Shown piece after piece: positions 22,594 through 35,459 of a stretch of DNA of 64,000 bases; the first letter of the stretch is position 1; each line of letters begins with the position of its first letter. This stretch comes from Tetrastigma voinierianum (taxonomy: Eukaryota > Streptophyta > Magnoliopsida > Vitales > Vitaceae): assembly GCA_016808115.1 (NCBI GenBank), contig JAEQBH010004408.1:275047-339046 (forward strand), in the 5' to 3' direction. The position numbers and the translations under genes are program-made. Below the pieces are notes generated by a model. It had not been told where the DNA came from, ran no database searches, and was given only the letters and a program-made list of their open reading frames with translations.

Positions 22594-25500
22594 TGTAGCA
22601 CCCCATTCCTGGCCCGACCCTATTGGCGGATCCGAACCGAGTCCGGGTTGCTAGCCGAGTTCATTTACCAAAACATATACAAAAACAAAATAATCGTTTA
22701 GGGCCGACATTCAATTTCGTATAAACACTTTCAAATACAGGCGGAAGCGAGCTTGATTCTAGAGGCCGATAAATACTCATATTGAACAAAAATGCATTTA
22801 CAATGAAGATATTCCATGCCGCATTCAAAGCAATATACAAAATCGTCGAGTTTAACTCTTTTCATCACAAACATCAATTGTTCAAAAGTAGACGATTGCA
22901 TATGACTAAGATATACTCATCTCGCAATTTCTTGATGACTCGCGCTCCGATCTTATAGTCCCTTCGCCTGCTCACTCTAGACTACAAGATAGATAAAATT
23001 CACGACTAAGCATTTTCATGCTTAGTGGTTCTATACATTCTCTCTTTATTTAGTTTAAATCAAATCATGCAATTTCATAAGACAATGTTGTGATTTTCTA
23101 AATGACCAATGCAAAGACAAATATATATATAAAGATATATTCCATTTGATCTGGTTCACAATCATCGTCATCCAAACTATGGATTTTCATGTGCAAATAA
23201 CCATTCAGATCATAACAAGAATTTTTTCATTCTCATTATCATTTTACTTTAGCCCTTATCAATGACCATGCTTTCGATGTACAGATAACTAATCAAATTA
23301 AGATCATCTCACTGGTTACAGTCGGTAAAACAGGTTTATAAAATATACTTACAGGTACACTACCGATACTGCCTCGTCACACATCAAGATGCCACAATAG
23401 TACGTTGTCGACTCTTATTAGTATACCAATCTATCCTTAACTCAACTTAACTAACATTCTATTAAGGTCATTCAAATTGTTTATAGAAAATACAATATAG
23501 TAATATGTATTTCTTATACAAAGAAATCACACAATGGCGTAATTTTTACGCTATTCATTTCACAATCAATCAGCTTTCTCAAATTTCAATCCTAAATCAA
23601 CTTGCAATTCATTTCACAATTTATTTGCATCAAATCAATTTTAAACATTTCAATATGTAATTCAAACATTTTGGAGATGTAGATTCAAATAATGAGAAAG
23701 TGTGTAGAACAAAACTGAAAACTTTGCACTTTGATTCCAATCCTCGGAATCTCGATCTCAATTCGAGCTTTCCTCCTCGTCAACCCCTATTCCAATACAA
23801 TTAAAGAACAATATTATTCTTGTGTACTAGTGATTTTGGTTAGGGTTGATTTTGTAAAACCCGAGAAAATTCAAATTTTCTGAAAAATGGTAAAATGGTA
23901 ATTTCGGAATAATGGATTTTTCAGATCTCTGACACAAACAGACATTTCAATTACTGAATCGTCTCATGAAATCTACTACCACGCCGACTGGCCGACCCGA
24001 GACAACAAAATTTCACGCTTTTCACAAGACTGGTGTCGCACGTAGATACCATAGAAAGATGCGACAAAGGACAGTCACCGACACACGTGATCTACGACAA
24101 TACGTTGTATGATTAGCGAGAGGATGGGGATGAATGGCTTAATTGCTTGCCACGCGCCAAGCCTTTTAAAATCAAACTAAAGGACACAAAGGGAATTAAG
24201 TGAAAAGAATTAAAAGATTAAAATAAGACAAAAGACCATCTTCTTCTCCATTTTTCTTGCTGGTGTGTGCAGTGAGGGGGAGAATGGGGTTTTAGAGAGA
24301 GAAAGTGCAACTTTCCTAGATTTCCTATCTAGACCGTCTGCCTCATTAGCTAAGAAGAATGCTCTACGCCATGTGCGCCACGCGTGACACCGACATTTCA
24401 GGGAGTTCGACAACTCCAAGAGGTGTGGGTCTTCTCCTCTACTTATTATCTGGCTAAGAGTCATTTTAATGGACGAGGATTTGCTGAGGCCTCAGAGGGC
24501 CATGTTTTCGATCTCAAAATATTTGAATGAAAGGAAGAAAATCCCAGTGCCCGGCAAAGGAACAAGGCGAGCCTAGGGTTTTACTGTTCACGTGATTCGT
24601 GTGTGATTTTTGTGTTGTTTAGGTGATTCAAAATGAATTGCTTGAATTGGTTATTAGCCCATGTGAGCTAATTTTGATGTTATTGCTATGAATTGAATAA
24701 CATGATTTATGTGAGTTAATTTTGTTAATATATGCATGTAAAATATGTTAGCATGAATTGTTTGGAAATGGCATAATGCATTCCATATGCACCAGGGCAC
24801 CCTAGAATGGTAGGTGTTAGTATAACATGAAAGAAATGAAAGAAAATGAAAATGGTTGTGAAAGAAATTTTAAGAAGATTTTCAAGAATGCCTTTGAGAG
24901 TTATCCAACAGCTTCATCTCGAGGAAGACCATGACTGCTTTGAGACCACCCAAGAATTCAATTCTGTAGGGTTGTCCATCAGATTTTACCAAACTCTGAG
25001 TATGTTTTCGAGAACAAAATACCCTGGTTTTAAAACATTGTTTTTCTCACATTTGGCTTGGGCATGTGTGAGGAGTCTATGAGGACTCGAGACAATGTGG
25101 ATTGGGCATGTAGACATTCGCAGATCGCGATTGCTCGAAGCCACATGCATTGCTGTCATACGCGCATCTCAGCGAAAGAATCTACGTAGAAATTATCACT
25201 ATCAAGTATCAGCTTCACCCCGTTTGAGGGATCATTATTTCGTGCACAAGGAGAGCTCGAGAGGACTCAAGGCCACTAGAGGCCGCTTAGAAGAAAGTCG
25301 ATATGTGGCTTTGGTAGATACTTTTGTATAACGTGTATTAGAATTTTAAATTTTAATATATAAGCTCAGATAAGAGTGATGTGGCTAGTCCTCGAATCAT
25401 GGCAATATAGTTGGTTAGATATATTTTTAGTGAGTATGGGATGTATGGGCCATGTGTTAATTTATCATGGCTGGGTCTCATGACATACAGACACAGGTAT

Positions 25501-27570
25501 TCCATGGAAGAGGAACAACTGACTTCGATTTGGGGCGTCCGCGGCATTTTCGCAGCTCAATATCGTATTCTTAATCTCATTAGAAATAAGGGCAATATAC
25601 AAGCCCGATTTGATTGTTAGTTTCCCAATTTTAATCCATCACATAACCAAAATACTAAAATTTAGCCCTACCTTAATCCTTCAACGCTGTTTGATCAATT
25701 AAACCATCCCCAAAGGAAGATTAAGTCAAAACCTCAAACAGACACTCATCACTCACATGAAAGGACCGTTATTTTCCGCTTTGTACTCTCTCGACTTTAT
25801 TACCCAAAATTGTTCAAACGGGTCTTCAAAAATTATGAAATCCTCCATTTTAGTCCTTTATATATCCAATGACATCTCTGAAAATTTTCAATTTGTTCAT
25901 TTTCTAAGGCCCCAACCAGTTAAGGCTAATACAAACAAGGCAAAACATGTTGTTTTTTTTTCAAACAACGGTACCAGAAACGTTCCCACCAAACCAATCC
26001 CGATGTTGTCCAAAATTAACTTCAAACATTGATTTGATTTGCTTAGACCAAGGTCTAACCAACCCTGCTACACCCGTGAATCGTATTATAAACCAATTGT
26101 CCGGGGCTTTTTAACTTTAACATCCCAAAATCCTAACCCGTCTAATTTTGACGCCTGTAACAAAACACACTTAAAATCAAATAAATTTCCAAATAAATTT
26201 GTCCAACTAGAAAAATTAATATTTCCAAGACCATATATTCCTTCCCAAGACCTTTAATTATCCCAACAATCTATTCTCATAAATTCCAAAACAAACTCAG
26301 CCAAAACAGTCTCAAACTCAAGTTACGGCATTTTAATGCCAAATTGGTTAGCTCACTGGATCACCTATAGTTATTCAATTTATGGGGTCTTAATCATAAA
26401 TTGGTAATATCCTTCACTCATTTAAATCTATGGTTCTAAGGTTTCTTCTCCAATTGGAATCACCCAATTTGACCACCAAAACCTGCTATTGTATTTTGCA
26501 TCTAGACTACTCTATTTGCAAAATGCATCCGCACATACCCACTTTGACAGATTTCTGGGACTCAGTTACAATTTGCATACACTTCCTTCAAGTAAATTAT
26601 TCCCTAGAAGTCTATTTTACCCGGATTTTTGAATCATCAAATCTGATGAGTGAAACTCATTTTTTGGCCAAAACACTACACCACACCCAAAATAAGGCAC
26701 ACCCAGTGAGCTACCCGAACCCCTTGCCGAAATTGAGCCTTAGTGGTTCAATTTTCTCTTGGTCCCTTCTATACATTTGTAGCTCTATCTCTTATGGTTC
26801 TTTACCAATTGGAATCACTTCATTTCGATAACTTAATCTATAGTTAAACAAGAACAAGGGTTTTGACAAAATTTTGGACAAAGATTTCCTTTGAAACCAA
26901 ACATTTCTTTACAATCGGGCCCTCCAAACCAATCCAAACCATTACCAACCAACAATACTTTTTCAAAACTCAACCCAACACAACCCCAAAACTCATTTAC
27001 AACCAAAACGAAACTCTTTTTATCCACATTTGGGGTTTTCCTCAACTCAAACACAAATAAAAGGGGTTTAGGGTTTGAGTCTTACCTCAAATCTTTTTCA
27101 AACTTCAATACCAAGGTTCCTCCTTGTTTTTTATCAATTTAGCCTTTGATTTTCATGGAGTAATTCACAAATCTCCCCATTAAAAAACCTTAGCTCTCTC
27201 CCTTTTTCTCAAAAACGAAAATGCCTTAATGAGAGGAATGTCTCTCAAAGGCTTTGATATGGTCTTTATGTCTCCTATTCACAAGGCCCTATTTGGCTTT
27301 CACACTAAATCTCATTTTCTCATTTTTATCATTTAACACTTCATTTCAATTTTATTCATTTCATTTACACTTTGCACTTATACTTCTCATTTAGACCCTT
27401 GGGTTCTTATTTGACAGCTAACAAATTTAATCAAGCTGTAAAATTTTCAAGTTGCATTTCTTTCTCGCTCGAGCATTTAAATTTCGGAAAATTTCATTTA
27501 ATTTATTTTATACCCTAAACATATATAATAAAATATTATATATAAAAATACTAGGGTATTGGGCATTACA
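22594..27570 (-). mobile_element. Z3: solo LTR in Z2, itself split by Y1
   Basis: On the minus strand it starts at 27,570 with TGTAATGCCCAATACCC and ends at 22,594 with GGGGTGCTACA. Five-base flanks are TTAAG (22,589-22,593) and TTAAA (27,571-27,575), one mismatch. Without Y1 it is about 3.3 kb. The part near 26,330-27,570 resembles the first part of Z1 in reverse complement, including the CTCCAATTGGAATCA block. TATA-like GATATATAAAGG lies on the minus strand near 25,866-25,855. Confidence 0.75.
23853..25544 (+). mobile_element. Y1: solo LTR of the Y family in Z3
   Basis: It starts TGTAAAACCCGAGAAAATT and ends near GGGGCGTCCGCGG. The flanks GATTT (23,848-23,852) and CATTT (25,545-25,549) fit a 5-bp duplication with one change. 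Shared Y blocks include TTAGCCCATGTGAGCTAATT (24,655), GGCATAATGCATTCCATATG (24,770) and GGTGTGGGTCTTCTCCTCTA (24,421). About 1.7 kb. Confidence 0.78.
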
Positions 27571-27664
27571 TTAAATGTTTTTGGCAACTTCGCTAATCAA
27601 GTTTAAAGTCTACAATTTCATGGCACCCTTTCCTAATGTAAAGGTGCTAAGTTGGGGTGTCACA

Positions 27665-30010
27665 GGTCCATTATAGGTTGTTCCTAAAAAAAGGGGGACC
27701 ACAGTGATAAAGACAGAGAATAACACATTGCTTCCCTCTCAAACAGTTAAGGGGTGGAGAATCTGTATAGACTATCGGAAATTGAATAAGGCAACTAGAA
27801 ATTATCATTTTCCACTTCCGTTTCTGGCCGATAGCCGGATAAGTCAAGTGTGGCATGAGTATTACCTGCTTCTTTGATCTGCACTCTACAGAATGTAACC
27901 ACTATATCACTATAGGACCAAGAGAAAACGACATTCACGTGCCCGTATGGTACGCTCACATTTAGGTGAATGCCCTTTGGGTTATGTAACATGCATAGCA
28001 CGCTTCATCGTTGTAGATGATGGCTATATTCTCTATTGGCTGGTCGAGAAAAACAATTGAAGTATTCATGGATGATTTCTCTGTTAGGGAAGTCCCTTTG
28101 ACAATTGTCTTGGAGAACCCGAGACAAGCAACACAAGATCCGAGGAAACTAACCTTGTGTCGAATTAGAAAAGCGCCACTTCATGGCGAAGAAGGCATTG
28201 TGTAATCAAGCACCAGATTTCAAAGAGGAATTGAGTGATAAAGCCAAGATTGAAAACAATAGAGAAGCTACCACCCCATCTTCAATGAAAGAATAAGGAG
28301 CTTTCCGTCACGCTGATTCCTAATGAGATTCATAAAGGATTTTTCCAAAATAGCCAAACCCTTGTCAAATCTACTAGTTCAAGGATCCCCTTTTGAATTT
28401 GATGATCAGTGTATGCAAGCGTTCTTGTTTCTGAAGGAGAAATTAGTGTCAGCACCTATTGTAGTAACACCAGACTGGGATCTCCGTTTTGAACTAATGT
28501 GTGATGCGAGTGACTACGCAATAAGGGCAGTACTGGGTCAGAAGAGGGAAAGAACATTTCAGGTTATCTACTTTGCAAGCCGGACTTTGAATGATGCGCA
28601 ACTAAACTATGCAACAATCAAAAAGTGCTTTTTGGCAATTGTGTTTCTGTATTTGATAAGTTCCGACTATTTGATTGGTAACAAGGTAATAGGTGCACAA
28701 TCGACCATCTCGCAATAAAGTACCCGATAACTAAGAAGCGACGCAACTAGATCGAGCAAGGTGGGTGTTATTATTACAATCGTTTGATTTGGAAATCAAA
28801 GATAAGAAAGGGACTGAAAATCTAGTAGTAGAACATCTCTCAAGATTGGAAGAGCCTAGTAAAGAAATTCAGATAAATAATGATTTTCCCGATGAACAGC
28901 TCTTAGCGATTGAAGACATAAAGCCAATGCCTTGGTTCGCCGATTATGTGAACTACTTAGCGGAAAAAGTGCTCCCACCAGAGTTTAGTTATCAAATATA
29001 AGAATAGATTCTTCGCGACATTTGAAGCATTACTACCGGGGGGGAGCCTATTCGGGATAAGAATCAGTCGCTTAGGTAATAAGAAATGCGTCCCAAAAGA
29101 GGAAATGGAGTATATTAAATCATTGACACACTCTAGCACTGGGCACTTAGGCATATACATGTCGCAAAGGTACTTTAGGATTCTACCGTCTACTCCTGCT
29201 CAAGGATGCTCACCAAGCAGCTCCACCAGGATAAATGCCAAAGAATGGGGAGCATATCAAAATGGGGATGAGCCACCCTTGCAAACCATCTTGTAGGTGT
29301 AGCTATTTGATATATGGGGATGGATTTTATGTCCCTTCCTTCTTCATTCAACAAATTTATACATTCTCCCCGGGGCAAGACTACGCCTAAATGGGTGGAG
29401 GCCATACTCCGCTTCAAACTAATGATGCTAGAGTGGTAGCAAAGTTCCTTCGTAGTCACATATTCACCCGGTTTTGAACTCCGCCCGCGTTGATTATGGA
29501 CGGAGGTACTCACTTCTACAAGCTTGTAGACAGCATATTAAGAAAATATAGTGTTCGACATCGTACATCACTTTCATACCACCCACAGACTAATGGCCAA
29601 GCATAAGTGTCAAACAAAGAAATAAAGTCTATCTTGGAGAAAATCGTCATAGTCGTGAAAGATCGGGCTTAATAAGATAGACGATGCACTACGCGCTCTA
29701 GAACAACATTTAAGACACCCTGGGTGGGATGTCACCTATCCGTGCTTGTGTTTGGGAAAGCATGCCACTTGCCCTTAGAATTGGAACACAAAGCATATTG
29801 GGCAACTAAGTAGTTGAATATGGATAGTAAGGTAAAGTCGACGAAACGCATACCCGCAAACTAGTGAATTAGAAGAATTCGTAATAAGGCCTACGAAGAT
29901 AAGATCTATAAAGAAATATGAAAGCTCGGGGCATGATAAACATGGTTGTAAGGAAAGAGTTTGAGCCGGTAAACAAGTCCTCTTATTTAACTCATCACTC
30001 AAGCTTTCCT
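27665..30010 (+). pseudogene. Athila-type pol of A2: RT, RNase H, integrase (broken)
   Basis: Directly after C1's LTR the reverse transcriptase reads VVPKKGG, then WRICIDYRKLNKATRNYHFP at about 27,753-27,812. The catalytic FMDDF lies at 28,065-28,079. The RT thumb and RNase H follow from 28,323 (MRFIKDFSKIAKPLSNLL; APIVVTPDWDLRFELMCDAS; YFASRTLNDAQLNYATI). The usual glutamate after this block reads lysine here (IKKC), so RNase H would be inactive. Then comes LEIKDKKGTENLVVEHLSRL (28,790-28,850). Integrase runs from about 28,990, with DGGTHFYKLVD at about 29,501 and SYHPQTNGQ near 29,575. Many frameshifts and stops are present. RT and RNase H make DNA in the particle; integrase inserts it in the nucleus. 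The 5' half is cut away by C1 and lies outside the window. Confidence 0.9.
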
Positions 30011-31151
30011 CAGTGGGAAATTAAAGTCTAGGTGGTCGTGACCATTTTATCATGACTCAATGTTTTCTCCCTATAGAGGGGTGGAACTCATGCACCCAGA
30101 GAAAGGGAGCTTTAAATTCAACGAGCAACAATTGGAAGCTGTATACTTTGGAGGTGACTTTCATGCAAGAAAACAGCTAATAATATGAGCACACCTAAAA
30201 CAAGCAAGAGGGAATTGAGCATACACACGCCTGGGACATTGAGATTCAAGAAGTCGAAATAATACATTTAAACAAAAGCGCTACTTAGGAGGCAACCCAA
30301 GCGCATTTTGAAGTTTTTTTGTTAAGTGGTACTTGGAGTATTTTGATTATTATTTTGTGTTTTACTTTTGTTTAGTAATCGTAGTCTTCTCAAGGGCGTG
30401 AAACTATAACTCCAATCGCATTATTTGTTTATTGTGTTTTCAGCCCAAGATTGAAGCAACGATGTAAAAGAGAGCCTGAGAGACATATTCTAGGTTGGAA
30501 CCTCATTAAGGGAGTTCTCCATAACTTACAAAAGTTTTATTAAAAAATGATTTTTTTTTTCCTTTTATAACGTCGCAACGTTGAGGAAAAAAGGAAAACT
30601 ATAGCCCTCTGTAATGTCGTGATGTTGGATCTCAACGTCGCAACGTAGGCATAAATCTATTTGAGAAAACTCTTGGGAATGCCACGACGTTGGCCCGAAC
30701 GTCGCAACGTTGCCTTGTTTTATGAACATGAACCCTCATTCTTCTTTCATATTTTCGGACACCAAACTTGAGCAACCCTAATCTCCTCTCAGCATTTTTG
30801 CAGATTCGACCGTAAAACCTCTTCCACCCTCCTCCCAAACTGTCGTCGCATCCCTTTGAGATCTAAGAACACCTCTAGATCCGAAGACCCTAGAGTTTTC
30901 CCATTGTTCTATTTATAACAATTTCAGATTTTTTCAGAGTCGAGGCATATTGATTTTTCTGGTGTTTTTGGGTTAATTGTCATAAGAAAGGAGCCATGGG
31001 TGATTAGAGCTGCAAAAGCCTGTGAATCCCTAGCCAAAAGTAGTGTCTCACATGGTGCATACCAAGTGTTCTATAAATCAGCTCGGGTGCCAATTCCAAA
31101 GAGTTTAACAATCAAAAGGTGATTTGAGCACATTGAGAGTTTAGCTGCTGG
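30011..31151 (+). other. A2 spacer between pol and the 3' ORF
   Basis: Non-coding, with AGGAGGCAACCCAAGCGC near 30,285, a phrase common after pol in this group, and the short palindrome cluster at 30,565-30,720. Confidence 0.6.
30565..30720. repeat. Cluster of GTCGCAACGTTG-type palindromes in A2
   Basis: About six sites in 155 bp, such as AACGTCGCAACGTTG, AATGTCGTGATGTTG, AACGTCGCAACGTAG and GCCACGACGTTGG. All fit a core AACGTCGCGACGTT changed at CpG. Confidence 0.72.
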
Positions 31152-31640
31152 TTGGGTAGTAATTGGAGAAAATTAGGACCCATAACCTCAACCCTTACGC
31201 CTAAGTCCAACATGTCCTCGAAGAGGCAAAAACTGACCTCAAAGAGAAGTCGTAGGGTGGATGAGCAACAAGAGATCTTTGATAGAAATAAGTTCGTCAA
31301 TGTGGCCACCGCTGAGAAATTCTGCCTCATCTCCAAGCACCGTCCCTTCATCAAAGAGAAGGGCTTTCACCACCCTGATCACTTCTTTCGCCAAACTATA
31401 GCGAACAAGGGGTGGAAGGCGCTTTGCCAACCCCCAAGGTCGGCTGCCACAATGTTGGTATGAGAATTATACACCACTTAGCCGCCATGTACCGAAAAAC
31501 CGAGTGCGGGGTTTTGCACCCCCACGCGAATTTATTAATGAGTTTTATAACCTCGAGCCGGTTAATCTCGAAGAATATGATAGGCTCCATGAAACCCTAA
31601 TCTATCCTGAGGTTCTTCGAATGCTAACAAATGGCCAAGG

Positions 31641-31645
31641 TGAAT
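31641..31645. repeat. Target-site duplication TGAAT, left of Y2
   Basis: TGAAT at 31,641-31,645 and again at 33,599-33,603, exact. Confidence 0.9.
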
Positions 31646-33598
31646 TGTGGCGCCCCAAAACCCGGGGGTCCTTTGACTGCCCGTCAACCCGCGTGGACAG
31701 CTGCGGAACGCTCTGGCGACCCGACATTTTTCACGAACGGGGCAGAGTCTCCTTTGTACGGAGCTCTACCTAAATACAAAATTCGCATAAACTGCCCCAA
31801 CAAATCTAATATAATGTTTAGATTAAAACTAGCCATCAGTCTATAAACCAATATTCATAACAATGTATATATATCCAACCATAGTTCAAGAGTTCAAATT
31901 TTACTCTTATACAACATATATTAAAATTAAAACAATTCTAATACATGTAATACTTCATAACCCAAAGCCACAATCCGGCTTTCTAAACTCCGCCTCTGGA
32001 CGAGCCGCCCTCGCACGCTCCCGCACTGCAGGGCCAGTATCCGATTGCAGAGCTAATGCCTCGCAGTGGAATCACCCTAAGTGGGCTACTCTCCACCTAA
32101 GTGCAATGCAATGCTCCAAAATAAACACACATTCAAGCAAATGCATGATCCTACTTGAATGTCTAACTGATCATCTCGTACCCGAGTCCTCACTGACTCC
32201 CTCACACTCGCCTAAGCCTCGTATGAGAATTATATTTATTTGCTCAGGACAACCTCCGATGTGTATATATCACCGATTACCCGATGATTGATATTCAGAG
32301 GGATTCACCCTCCGAATGGCACACTAGGTCGTCTCCGACGATTGATATTTTTCTTTAGTATGGACTACTCTCCGATCATATTTAGTTTTAGACAACCTCC
32401 AAAATCATTTTCTAGACTCACCTCACGCACTCACTCCTATCATCCTAGGTGCTCCCAAAGGCATATGGAATGCATGATGCCAATTCCATTACAATTTGTC
32501 AGCATGTAAATATATAAACATGCATATATTCACATAAAATTCAATCAATCATGTTATGTACTACGCATTTCATCACATCAAAATTAGCTCACATGGGCTA
32601 ATGATCAAACACGAGCAATTCGATTTGAATTACTCAACTAACACATTATTTCACAAAAATTATTTTCAGGAACATTATTCTCGGAATAGAAAACCCTCGG
32701 TTACTATTCCCAAAATCACCAATCGTCTGCTCACTTTAGAACCCGAATTTCACTAGCCATTCTCTCGACCTTTTCTCATATCAAGCATACATTTTAATGC
32801 ATAATTTCAACACAAGGTACCCCACTACCTCTCGGATCCGTCACTGACAGCTAAAAATCCTAAAATTCCAACAATTCGGTCCCAAGTTTTAGATCAATCA
32901 AACGGCCCTCACGGCCTCATTCAAATTTAAAGATCGATTGTAAAGCAATTTAAAAGAAGAATAAAACCCAATTGAGAAACCCCTACCTCACGTAGTTTGT
33001 CGAAACTCCTTAAATCGGCACCACGCGTAGCCTCTCCTCCCAGAGCGCCTTCCTTTTCCGGTCCCGAAGACTCCGACGATCGACCGCTCGATATTCTAGA
33101 GAGAAGGAAGACTTTCTCTCACTAGAACCCACCATTTCGCTACCGCCATTCCGCCCGCTTCCTCTCTTTCAATTTGAGAAGATGAGTACTATGCACCATT
33201 TCGCATTATTCTCATTTAAAACAATCTCATAATGACCATTATGTCCTTCTTTTTCCCGCTTTGACATTCAAAGACTATCTCTAGCCATCCATTTCATTAT
33301 TTCTCCACTCATGCCAATTGCATGGCACATGATTATGTGTTATATGTGACTTTAGTTGCATCGAAATCATTTTACTAAGACCTGAATCGCTAAGCCTCGA
33401 AAACGTGTCAATTCGACCATCTCCTGCATTCTACGAAATTCGACGTGCTAGCTAGATTTCGAGACGATTCTAACGGTAAAATCCATTTTTTCATCTGAGA
33501 TCTAGAGAATAAATTCGTGATTTTTAACCGGAATTACAATTTTATAACCGAAATTACTTATTTTGCCTTTTCCGTAAATTGAATTTCTGGCCCTTACA
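31646..33598 (-). mobile_element. Y2: solo LTR of the Y family in A2
   Basis: 1,953 bp with perfect duplication TGAAT. On the minus strand it starts TGTAAGGGCCAGAAATT and ends GGGGCGCCACA. It carries Y-family blocks such as the AGCCACAATCCGGCTTTCT region (31,966 on plus) and ATTAGCTCACATGGGCTAAT (32,582 on plus). This copy sets the family ends. Confidence 0.9.
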
Positions 33599-34220
33599 TG
33601 AATGGAAACTAAATAATGAAGGGCACGAAGGTACCTCAAGGCCAAACACCTTGGATTATATCCTAGTATGACATCTTCATCACACCCGCCTCATCCTGAT
33701 GCCAACCAATGTGTGTGAAGCGATGGCCAAGAAGGCTCTCGGCCAATTATGCCATCATTCAAAGACATCCTTTGATGTCGGGCTGTTATAGAGGATGCAA
33801 CTTCTCTATAACAAAGATGCCAAGATGAATCTCAGCACCTCAGGTTTCATTTATGGTTTATGAAGCAAGCCTGGTACCCCAGAGGATAATGAGGCTTGGA
33901 TACACCCAATCAAGGTGATATTGGTTAAGAAAGACAAATCGAGTGTACCAAGGCTAGAGAAAGTCTATTATTTCGGCAATGAACCCTCGGATGAGGATGA
34001 GCTTAAAGCCTACCAATCTAGGATTGGGATACGAGCAGATGCCCAAGGAGAGGTAGGACAATCATCCACCCAACCCTCACCCCCACCACCACCATCACAT
34101 GAGGAGGACACTGTCAGTCCTTCTCCTACACTCGAGGATCAGGTCCATGACTTGACCACACGGTTTGATGCGTATTGGGATGACACCCAGGAACACCAAG
34201 TTCCATCGCTTAGGACATGA

Positions 34221-35459
34221 CAGCCATAAAGCGCGCATATGTACATCGTCCTGCGCAACCAAGCGGGTAATTCTGAGCAACCAAGAGTCCATCTAGAAGA
34301 AATCCTCGCCCAAATTTTCGCTAAGCCACATGCCGTCGCCGCCACTACGCTGATTCACTGAGTGATCACCGTGGGAGTTCCCTCCACCCTACTTGATATT
34401 TTGTTGAACATTGAGGCCACCGCTTCCATTTTTGCTAAAAGTGTGGGGGTGTTAGTTTAGTTTTTATGTGTGTTTAGGGTTGCGTGTGCTTTGTTTTCTA
34501 TATACGTAGGTTGCTTTACATTATCGCAGTGTTTTGTGGTTTGTTTTTTAGATATGTTGTGTGAGTTAATGTGCCATAATTGCTAATGGAGGTCATTTGA
34601 TCTAGATTTTTTCAAAAGAACGAGCAAAATGAAAAGTGGACCCTTAGGTTGTTCCCATGATTTGGAATGGTACGCTAGGAGCGTTAGGTGACTTAGTTTA
34701 GTCACCTCCTCGTGTTTCAGTTATTTCCCAAGAAGTTTATCGCACACACACATGTGATCTCCAGGGTATACCAAGGCTCCGAACCTTGTTTACAAGAATT
34801 TACCATTCCTCGAGTGTTTAACACCTAAGGATGTGGGACACCTTGAACAAGAGGATTTCCACCGGAGCCCAAATTTAAAAAAAAAGATTAAAAAAAAGAC
34901 ATGTGTGAATAGAATATGGGATCAGTCTAACCTAATCACTTTAGACAATTCGAGGGGCCTTTTAAAGCCTAATGCCTGGAGCCAACCACCGAGCCATCGA
35001 CTTCACTACTCCCTACATGTGGAACAAAGGATGGACCCTTCCTCACAATCTAGTATCTTTAAGTTTGGTTGAGTATCTGGGGTGAAGTTCTGAGGGGAAT
35101 TAAATGCCCTAAGTGTTCTTTAACCAACCTAGGGAGTCACCAACGAATCACGTGGACACTAAATCTAAAAATTATGCACCAGTTTTCTTTCATGCCTAGG
35201 TAGTTTAACTGAATAAAAGGGTGCGCTCTTATCCTTCCGTGGTTGGAATCTTTCAAATAGGCAAGTTGACTTTAAGTTCAGTATTGAAACCTAGGTATAT
35301 GTCGAGATCATGAAACAACCACACATAGACTGGGAAAGGTCATTGAGAACATGGGGGGTTGAGTTGCTTGGTCAACCCGACCTTGCTTAGCTAAGTTCCT
35401 GTAAAGTTGAACAACCTTAAGAATCCCGATTTTATAGGACAGCTCAAATTGCAAGTTTG
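34221..35459 (+). other. Non-coding 3' region of A2
   Basis: About 1.2 kb. Starts after the third ORF, with a purine-rich AAAAGTGTGGGGGTG at 34,436 that is a common landmark before the long 3' part in Athila-type elements. No gene is supported here. Confidence 0.55.

Larger units (their letters stand above)
31152..34220 (+). pseudogene. Third ORF of A2 (plant retrotransposon ORF of unknown role), split by Y2
   Basis: The likely start is the ATG at 31,212 (MSSKRQKLTSKRSRR), with an upstream in-frame ATG at 31,152. The basic N-terminus is followed by DRNKFVNVATAEKFCLIS and KGFHHPDHFFRQTIANKGW, then frameshifts to VRGFAPPREFINEFYNLEP (31,500-31,556). This is the conserved opening of the protein often encoded 3' of pol in Athila-type elements and annotated as putative plant transposon protein. 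Some authors call this region env-like; I see no signal peptide or membrane span to support that. Y2 interrupts it at 31,646-33,598. The rest continues from 33,604 and ends at 34,220 with an acidic, Pro/Ser-rich tail (QPSPPPPPSHEEDTVSPSP). Several stops, so not functional. Confidence 0.78.

Noticed and set aside
25757..26831. Several open frames of 70-130 residues in Z3
   Set aside because: They are antisense to the Z3 LTR, differ from other Z copies, and carry no motif.
31863..32291. 142-residue open frame at 31,863
   Set aside because: It lies wholly within solo LTR Y2 on the strand opposite to the LTR and is not kept in other Y copies.
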